From positions 1 through 6,639 of the forward strand of contig JAOABT010000108.1 of the NCBI GenBank assembly GCA_026418215.1: DNA of 6,639 nucleotides, written 5' to 3'. Shown in pieces: positions 1-4,406 of this stretch. The notes beneath the pieces are model-generated. The model ran no database searches. It was not told where the DNA came from and saw nothing but the letters and a program-made list of their open reading frames with translations. This DNA is from Clostridia bacterium. Its GTDB lineage: Bacteria > Bacillota > Clostridia > DSM-8532. The position numbers were made by a program, and so were the translations under genes. Position 1 is the stretch's first letter; each line of letters begins with the position of its first letter.

Positions 1-19
1 AGATGTGTATAAGAGACAG
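1..19 (+). other. Tn5/Nextera mosaic-end adapter left in the assembly
   Basis: The first 19 bases read AGATGTGTATAAGAGACAG, which is identical to the Tn5 transposase mosaic end used in Nextera tagmentation libraries. It sits exactly at the edge of the window and interrupts a coding frame that is otherwise intact, so it is untrimmed adapter and not a biological transposon end. On the minus strand it adds about six spurious codons (CLLYTS) to the A2M-like protein without creating a stop. Genomic sequence starts at about base 20. Confidence 0.96.
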
Positions 20-2025
20 ACATTGATCCGGTAGCTTTGGGGCTCCCACGAAGCCGGCCCCTTATCGTCAGCTAGCTTCAAGTCAAGCGCAGCATGCCCC
101 TGATCATCAAGTGTGACGCTCCCCTCATGCGTAACACCATAGTTATCGGTGTTAGTGACAGCATAATCGGCCTCAAAGCCTGAAACCGGTGTGCCTTCAT
201 AGAATTCGCAGCCAATGTCGGCTTTGACGGTCTCCCCTTGGAAATAAGCATTGTATTCCGGCTTTACAGACATGACATATTCATTCTTGATGTACTTGTT
301 GACGGAGAAGCCATTGCTCTCAACAACGGTGTCCCCACTTTTCAGCTCAATGCCGTAATACCCCTGAGGCAGATCCTTGAAGGCGAACTCTGCCTGGAAT
401 ACACCCCTTCCGCTCACCTGAATCTCCTTGGTTTCCAAGACCTGAACGCTGGACTCGTAGGTGGTAAAGTCGTATAAGTCCTTCTTGAGGTTGAGCGTAA
501 GGCTTTTAGGAGGGGTCTCTCCGCTTCTGGGCTTTAATACTCCCCAAACCTTTACGGTATCGGTAGGAAGATAGGTGCTCCGATCAAGATAAATGTATCT
601 CCAATTTGACTTATAATCGGCTTGCGCAACCCCTGAATTATAGGTGCCGCTTGTGTAAATGGGCGCTATCAGCGGAGGATGTCCCTCTCGTGTCAGTTTA
701 AAGCAGATGGTCCGGCTGTCTTCGCCTTTATACAGGCCCTGTTCTATTTTTGCAGTTCCATCCTCCTTGGTTGTGACCGGTGTGAGCGTGCCGCCCTCAA
801 AAACAGCATTGGCTACCGGTTGTCCGGTGATCATATCGTTGGCCCATACCAGGGCTGCATTTTCAGTCATGGTTACGTAAAGCTGGGTATCATTGATCTG
901 TATGAAACTGAAATCCTCTTTGCCGTTTGACTTCATAAAGAGTACATAATGCCCTTCGGGCAGGTTCTCGGGAAGGTCAAGATAAGAAATGTAATAGGAT
1001 TCCTCAACCCAAGTTAGCGGAATTGTGTAGCTTTTAAACAAAGGTAAGGCGCTTACATCAGGCTTATAGCGCTCTTTTTCGACCACAGCCCAGCCGGGCT
1101 CGGCATTCATGGCATCAATCGCCTTCTCAAAGGCTTCCGAGGATTCATAGCGATAAAGGGCCAGCTCGATAATCTGATCCTTAAAATCACTGGAGGCTCC
1201 TACTTCGATGACAGGCTGGACATCGGTGGGGAAATTGTAGAGGCTATCGTAAAAGTTCAGGTAGGTTTCAGTGTTCTGCCCAGCTGAAGGGGTTTCGGTC
1301 TGGAAGGAGAAGGTGTAATCCTCCTTCAGTGTCTCCCGCGTTCCGCCATGACTTACGCCTTTTTTTACCGTTACAGTATAAATGGTATCCTTTGTTAGCC
1401 CTTCAGGAACAAAGACACCTACATTTTTATGGATTTCAAAGCGACCCTTAACTGGAGGCTCAATGGAGAAATTCTCCTCAAAATTCTCAATATCGGTATG
1501 GCTAAAGGTTATCTCAATACCTGAATTCAGAGGAACGGCTGTTCCTTTGTTGCCAGGGATTGTCGACACAATCTTAAATTCCCGTCGTGTTTGAAAGGCC
1601 CAGGATTCCTTAATATTCTGATTGGGCAAATCAAGTTTAAAGGTGTACACCGTATTGGGCTGGAGGAACCTTTTGGGCTTGATGACAAGGCCTCCATTCT
1701 TGGGCTTTTCAATGCTGTAATCAATCGAGGGGGTAATTTTAAGGCCCTCTCGAATAACCTTTTCATCCAGCTTGGTACCCTTCGGAACATTCAGCATGAA
1801 GCCAGATTCAGTATTTACCCCCACCCTGTCAGCCTTAAGGGCTGTCATAATCAGGCGTACGCGTTCTTTGGGGACCTCCGCTGTCTCGGTTGGCTCCTCT
1901 TCGCTGACGGTTTCATCGCCATGATGGCCTAAAAGGGTTACAGCAGCAAAAACGCCGACTGCAATCAAAACCACTGCAATCAGCGTTAAATACCATCTCT
2001 TCTTCATAAAATCAATGAATTTCAT
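20..2025 (-). CDS. Membrane-anchored alpha-2-macroglobulin-like protein with N-terminal Ig-like domains (3' end missing)
   Basis: The frame is open for 668 codons from ATG at 2025 to the adapter; the C-terminal part is missing. Residues 1-10 are short and basic (KKR), and about 11-33 form one hydrophobic membrane anchor. There is no lipobox Cys, so I expect an uncleaved anchor with the rest outside the cell. Residues 36-54 are an acidic linker. Two Big_5/SbsA-like Ig domains follow at about 55-145 and 146-248; the second has PLNSGIEITFS near its start and ends in YTFSFQTE. After a less clear stretch come macroglobulin-type domains: about 382-455 (ALVWANDMITGQPVANA) and about 476-575, whose YIYLDRSTYLPTDTVKVWG is the classic MG2 'TDRxxYxPGxxV' strand, with PTD replacing the usual PG. 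A further one begins near 576. Bacterial A2M proteins are thought to trap or guard against proteases in the envelope. The thioester and bait regions would lie in the missing part, so trapping ability cannot be judged. Most relatives exceed 1,500 residues. A Shine-Dalgarno and a promoter precede the chosen start. Confidence 0.85.
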
Positions 2026-2034
2026 ATGGATAAA

Positions 2035-2040
2035 CACCTC
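2035..2040 (-). promoter_or_regulatory. Ribosome binding site of the A2M-like gene
   Basis: GAGGTG on the minus strand lies 9 nt before the ATG at 2025. It supports this start over the later in-frame ATG at codon 7, which would remove part of the basic N-terminal flank of the membrane anchor. Confidence 0.7.
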
Positions 2041-2060
2041 ACATCAAACCTATTATTTCC

Positions 2061-2089
2061 AGTATAGTGTATTACATTACCAGTTACAA
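2061..2089 (-). promoter_or_regulatory. Sigma-A-type promoter of the A2M-like gene
   Basis: On the minus strand, TTGTAA (2089-2084) and TATACT (2066-2061) are separated by exactly 17 bp, matching the housekeeping consensus at 4 of 6 and 5 of 6 positions. Transcription would start near 2054, about 30 nt before the start codon. The gene therefore need not depend on read-through from the ABC transporter gene upstream. I saw no clear intrinsic terminator after that gene, so read-through remains possible. Confidence 0.6.
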
Positions 2090-2095
2090 CACTAT
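2064..2095. repeat. Inverted repeat overlapping the A2M-like gene promoter (candidate operator)
   Basis: Perfect 7-bp arms ATAGTGT (2064-2070) and ACACTAT (2089-2095) are separated by 18 bp. One arm overlaps the -10 box and the other abuts the -35 box, so a dimeric protein bound here would cover the promoter. Within it the minus strand also carries GTAA three times in close succession. No regulator family is recognised and the operator role is inferred from position only. Confidence 0.35.
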
Positions 2096-2150
2096 TCGCC
2101 GATGAGGTGTTTTAAGTACAAGGTCCTGTTAAGCTTTTGTTTTTAGTTGC

Positions 2151-3881
2151 TTAGATTTGGATGCCCTCGCTGTGAAGCGACGCATACACGCCGCCCTTTT
2201 GGATGAGCGCATCGTGGGTGCCCTGCTCTTCAATGCCGTTGGAGGATAAAACCACAATGTTATCGGCATTTCGGATGGTGGAAAGCCTATGGGCAATAAC
2301 AAGCGTCGTTCTGCCTTTGGCAAGGGTCTTCAAGGATTCCTGCACAAGCCTTTCGCTTTCATTGTCCAAAGCCGAGGTAGCCTCGTCGAGAATGAGAATG
2401 GGCGGGTTTTTAAGAAAGGCCCGAGCGATGGAAACGCGCTGCTTCTGCCCTCCTGATAGCTTAACGCCCCGCTCGCCCACAAAGGTATCGTAGCCATGCT
2501 CGAGCTCTTGGATGAACTCATGGGCATTGGCAAGCTTGGCTGCCTCCATAATCTCTTCGTCGGTCGCCCCGGGCTTCCCATAAAGAATGTTCTCCTTGAT
2601 GGTACCCGAAAACATATAAACATCCTGCTGAACCATACCGATGTTCCTCCTCAGGCTTTCGAGCTTGATGGAGCGGATGTCTTTCCCGTCTATGGTGATG
2701 GAGCCGTCATTGACCTCGTAAAACCTTGGGATGAGGCTGCAGAAGGTGGATTTTCCTCCGCCCGATGGACCTACCAGCGCCACGGTCTTACCCTTCTCGA
2801 TGGTCAGGTTGATATCCTTTAAAACCTCTGTCTTGTCGTTATAGCTGAACGAGACATTCTTAAACTCGATTTCACCCTCTACATGGTCAAGCTCCTGCGC
2901 ATCGGGACTGTCCTCGATATCGGGCTTGGTGTGAATAATCTCCAAAAAACGCTCAAAGCCCGACATGCCGCGCTGAAAGCCTTCAGTGAAGTTCACCAGC
3001 CTGTCGATGGGATTTAAAAAGACGTTGATGAAAAGGATATAGGCCACCATTTCCGAGGTCGATATGCTTTTGCTGGTCACAAAAATACCGCCAAGAATCA
3101 GCACACTTAAGTAAAGAACCCCCTGCAGGAAGCTGTTGCCCGAGAAAAACCGCCCCATAATGGCATAGCTGTTTTCCTTGGTCTTTAAAAACTGCTTGTT
3201 GCCATCACTGAACTTGCCAATCTCAATGGTCTCGTTGGAAAAGGATTTGACCACGCGGATGCCGGCGAGGCTGTCCTGGGTCTGGGCATTGACCAGTGCA
3301 ATCTTTTCGCGGTTTTGAGCAAAAACGGAGCGCATTCTAAGGTTATAGAAGCAGGTAAAGATAATGATAAAAAGCATGAGACCCAGAAGGATGAGGGTAA
3401 GCCTTACATCCATGGTCATGAGGATAATGACGGCTCCCACAATCTTAATGATTGAAATGAATATATCCTCGGGGCCGTGGTGGGCAAGCTCGGAGATGTC
3501 AAACAAATCGTTGGTGATACGCGACATGAGCTTTCCCGTGTTGGCATTGTCATAGTAGGAAAATGAAAGCCTTTGAAGATGGCAGAACAGGTCCTTCCGC
3601 ATATCAGCTTCCATCCGGGCTCCCATGATGTGTCCCCAGGAGGTTATGTAATACTGGCAGAAATAGCGAATAATGTACATCCCAAGCAGTGCCGCGCTCG
3701 TCATAAGAATGATGGTCAGCATGTTGGGGGGCCGTTTTCCGTAAACCTCATCCATCAGGTACTTGATGAGCATTGGAAAAATGAGGTCAATTCCGGAAAG
3801 AATCAGCGCACAGAACATATCAAGAAAGAACATGCCCTTATAGGGCTTGTAATAGGAAATGAATTGCTTGAGCTTTTGCAT
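2151..3881 (-). CDS. ABC transporter half-exporter, ATP-binding and permease protein (MsbA/BmrA-like type IV)
   Basis: A complete 576-residue protein with the normal half-exporter length and order. The transmembrane domain spans about 1-310, with six likely helices near 17-43, 54-78, 139-157, 160-180, 252-270 and 277-297, and the intracellular coupling region (LSFSYYDNANTGKLMSRITND) at 105-125. The nucleotide-binding domain has an A-loop Tyr (Y347), Walker A GPSGGGKST (371-379), Q-loop Gln in MVQQD (416-420), signature LSGGQ (475-479), Walker B ILILDE with catalytic E500, D-loop SALD (503-506) and switch His H531. All ATPase residues are present, so a homodimer is plausible; no partner half-transporter is adjacent. 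The family exports lipids, drugs or peptides from the inner face of the membrane; the substrate cannot be told from sequence. The start at 3881 fits the family (QFISYYKPYKG near the N-terminus) and an in-frame stop lies just upstream, but its own Shine-Dalgarno is poor. The gene runs toward the A2M-like gene, 125 bp away. Confidence 0.95.
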   Translation of the reverse strand: MQKLKQFISYYKPYKGMFFLDMFCALILSGIDLIFPMLIKYLMDEVYGKRPPNMLTIILMTSAALLGMYIIRYFCQYYITSWGHIMGARMEADMRKDLFCHLQRLSFSYYDNANTGKLMSRITNDLFDISELAHHGPEDIFISIIKIVGAVIILMTMDVRLTLILLGLMLFIIIFTCFYNLRMRSVFAQNREKIALVNAQTQDSLAGIRVVKSFSNETIEIGKFSDGNKQFLKTKENSYAIMGRFFSGNSFLQGVLYLSVLILGGIFVTSKSISTSEMVAYILFINVFLNPIDRLVNFTEGFQRGMSGFERFLEIIHTKPDIEDSPDAQELDHVEGEIEFKNVSFSYNDKTEVLKDINLTIEKGKTVALVGPSGGGKSTFCSLIPRFYEVNDGSITIDGKDIRSIKLESLRRNIGMVQQDVYMFSGTIKENILYGKPGATDEEIMEAAKLANAHEFIQELEHGYDTFVGERGVKLSGGQKQRVSIARAFLKNPPILILDEATSALDNESERLVQESLKTLAKGRTTLVIAHRLSTIRNADNIVVLSSNGIEEQGTHDALIQKGGVYASLHSEGIQI

Positions 3882-3918
3882 GAATAACCATCAACCTTAC
3901 CGAAAGAATTCTTATCAT
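3838..3918 (-). CDS. Possible 26-residue leader ORF overlapping the ABC transporter start
   Basis: ATG at 3918 opens a 26-codon frame (begins MIRILSVRLM) ending in TAA at 3840-3838. It overlaps the first 44 bases of the ABC gene in a different frame. It is preceded by GGGAGGAG, far stronger than anything ahead of the ABC start at 3881. I recognise no homologue and the peptide has no clear domain. A reasonable reading is a leader ORF that brings ribosomes to the transporter start by coupling or re-initiation. It could also be a chance frame beside a displaced ribosome binding site. Confidence 0.35.
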   Translation of the reverse strand: MIRILSVRLMVIHAKAQAIHFLLQAL

Positions 3919-3922
3919 TTTA

Positions 3923-3930
3923 CTCCTCCC
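3923..3930 (-). promoter_or_regulatory. Strong Shine-Dalgarno placed for the small ORF, not for the ABC gene
   Basis: GGGAGGAG on the minus strand ends 4 nt before the ATG at 3918 but 41 nt before the ABC start at 3881. It is one of the best ribosome binding sites in the window. Its position suggests that translation of this transcript begins at the small ORF. Confidence 0.6.
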
Positions 3931-3953
3931 GGCAGCATTAATCAACTCTTGAG

Positions 3954-3982
3954 CATATAAAGTTTTTACAATGATTTTACAA
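3954..3982 (-). promoter_or_regulatory. Sigma-A-type promoter of the ABC transporter gene
   Basis: On the minus strand, TTGTAA (3982-3977) is followed after 17 bp by TATATG (3959-3954), 4 of 6 consensus matches in each box. Transcription would begin near 3947, about 30 nt upstream of the small ORF start. The -35 hexamer and spacing are the same as in the promoter of the A2M-like gene. Confidence 0.5.
3964..3982. repeat. Direct repeat TTTTACAA x2, one helical turn apart
   Basis: TTTTACAA occurs at 3964-3971 and 3975-3982, an 11-bp offset, so both copies face the same side of the helix. On the minus strand this reads TTGTAAAA twice, and the upstream copy contains the -35 box of the ABC gene. 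It could be a tandem activator or repressor site, or simply AT-rich upstream DNA. Confidence 0.3.
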
Positions 3983-4004
3983 AACCTGAGTTCATTTTTA
4001 AAAC
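3976..4004 (+). promoter_or_regulatory. Weak candidate promoter for the receiver gene
   Basis: TTTACA (3976-3981) is followed after 17 bp by TAAAAC (3999-4004), matching consensus at 5 of 6 and 4 of 6 positions. Its -35 box shares five bases with the -35 box of the opposing ABC promoter, so the two could compete for polymerase. The region is AT-rich, which makes chance matches likely. Confidence 0.22.
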
Positions 4005-4022
4005 ATTGTCACCATAATAAGG

Positions 4023-4032
4023 GTGTCGACAC
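4023..4032. repeat. 10-bp palindrome GTGTCGACAC in the divergent intergenic region
   Basis: A perfect 10-bp palindrome lies in the region upstream of the receiver gene, just downstream of its candidate promoter, where a repressor could act. No known operator is matched with confidence. Eight-base parts of it also occur inside the A2M-like coding region near 1561-1569, which weakens a specific operator reading. Confidence 0.3.
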
Positions 4033-4054
4033 ATTTCTTATCAAACCAGCAAGA

Positions 4055-4067
4055 GAGGTTAAACCTC
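4055..4067. repeat. Inverted repeat GAGGTT-A-AACCTC just before the receiver gene ribosome binding site
   Basis: Six-base arms flank a single base. The repeat ends where the Shine-Dalgarno AGGGAG (4068-4073) begins, 7 nt before the ATG at 4081. A one-base loop cannot form a full RNA hairpin, so if it has a function, a DNA-binding dimer is more likely. Confidence 0.3.
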
Positions 4068-4080
4068 AGGGAGCTCACCA

Positions 4081-4284
4081 ATGGCAAGGATACTTATTAT
4101 CGATGATTCCGCCTTTTTAAGAAGGAATCTTAAAAAAATATTGGTTGAAAACGGCCATCAGATTGTGGGAGAGGGCGCCAACGGCCAGGATGCCGTTTTG
4201 AAATACGACGAGCTGAAGCCCGACCTATTGACGATGGACATCACCATGCACATGTGCGTCGCCTCTCCTGCGCTATCGGCTTAA
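4081..4284 (+). pseudogene. Truncated CheY-like response-regulator receiver domain
   Basis: The 67-codon frame starts as a normal stand-alone receiver: MARILIIDDSAFLRRNLK carries the acidic pair D8/D9, and LLTMDITM carries the phospho-acceptor D53. After M56 the expected continuation (a P-x-MDG-type loop, the switch Thr/Ser, the aromatic switch residue and the conserved Lys of a KPF motif) is absent. It is replaced by HMCVASPALSA and a stop. Family members have about 118-120 residues, so roughly half is missing. The break falls at the palindrome GCACATGTGC (4248-4257), and none of the other forward frames restores receiver sequence. A good Shine-Dalgarno (AGGGAG, 7-nt spacer) and an intact N-terminus suggest a recent event or an assembly chimera. 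Without the second half the fold should not form, so I call it non-functional. Intact relatives take part in chemotaxis or similar signalling. Confidence 0.82.
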
Positions 4285-4323
4285 GCTTCTCCATTCATAA
4301 ATTTTTAGATTGCGATTATGAAA

Positions 4324-4359
4324 AGTCACGTTTAAGGAATAATAGATGTGACTATTTTT
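4324..4359 (+). terminator. Possible weak terminator or leader hairpin between the receiver fragment and PFOR
   Basis: AGTCACGT (4324-4331) pairs with ATGTGACT (4346-4353) over 8 bp including one G-U, with a 14-nt loop, and is followed by ATTTTT and, 5 bases later, six more Ts. It could end transcription of the receiver fragment or lie in the PFOR 5' leader. The stem is short and not GC-rich, so termination would be inefficient. In the 122 bp between 4285 and 4406 I found no promoter I would defend for PFOR. Confidence 0.35.
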
Positions 4360-4389
4360 ATGCGTTTTTTCCAATCATTCTAGCAAAAG

Positions 4390-4395
4390 AAGGAG
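4390..4395 (+). promoter_or_regulatory. Ribosome binding site of PFOR
   Basis: AAGGAG lies 11 nt before the ATG at 4407. It fixes the start, which gives the family N-terminus with TMDGN followed by an AAxAxYAFTEVA-type stretch. Confidence 0.75.
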
Positions 4396-4406
4396 AGAAA
4401 TCAGCA

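Noticed and set aside
1..19. A genuine Tn5/IS50-type transposon end at the left edge.
   Set aside because: The sequence is the engineered 19-bp mosaic end, lies exactly at the contig edge, and no transposase or target duplication is visible.
1561..1570. TGTCGACACA occurs both here and at 4024-4033, which might be a shared regulatory site.
   Set aside because: This copy is inside coding sequence of the A2M-like gene (codons for Val-Ser-Thr), and a single shared 10-mer built on a palindrome is not enough to claim a motif.
238..1932. Plus-strand open frames opposite the A2M-like gene (for example 238-477, 1382-1594, 1591-1932).
   Set aside because: The minus-strand frame is open without interruption over more than 2 kb and has Ig-like and macroglobulin motifs, so the plus-strand frames are shadows.
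2090..2150. A terminator after the ABC transporter gene.
   Set aside because: The region is A-rich on the minus strand with a HindIII-like AAGCTT, but I found no stem of useful length followed by a T-run.
4248..4406. The PFOR frame stays open for 53 codons upstream of its ATG, back to the receiver breakpoint, suggesting a longer PFOR or a receiver-PFOR fusion.
   Set aside because: The only upstream start-like codon (GTG at 4254) has no Shine-Dalgarno, the translated stretch resembles nothing in the family, and the ATG at 4407 has a good ribosome binding site and the typical PFOR N-terminus. The receiver is also in a different frame.
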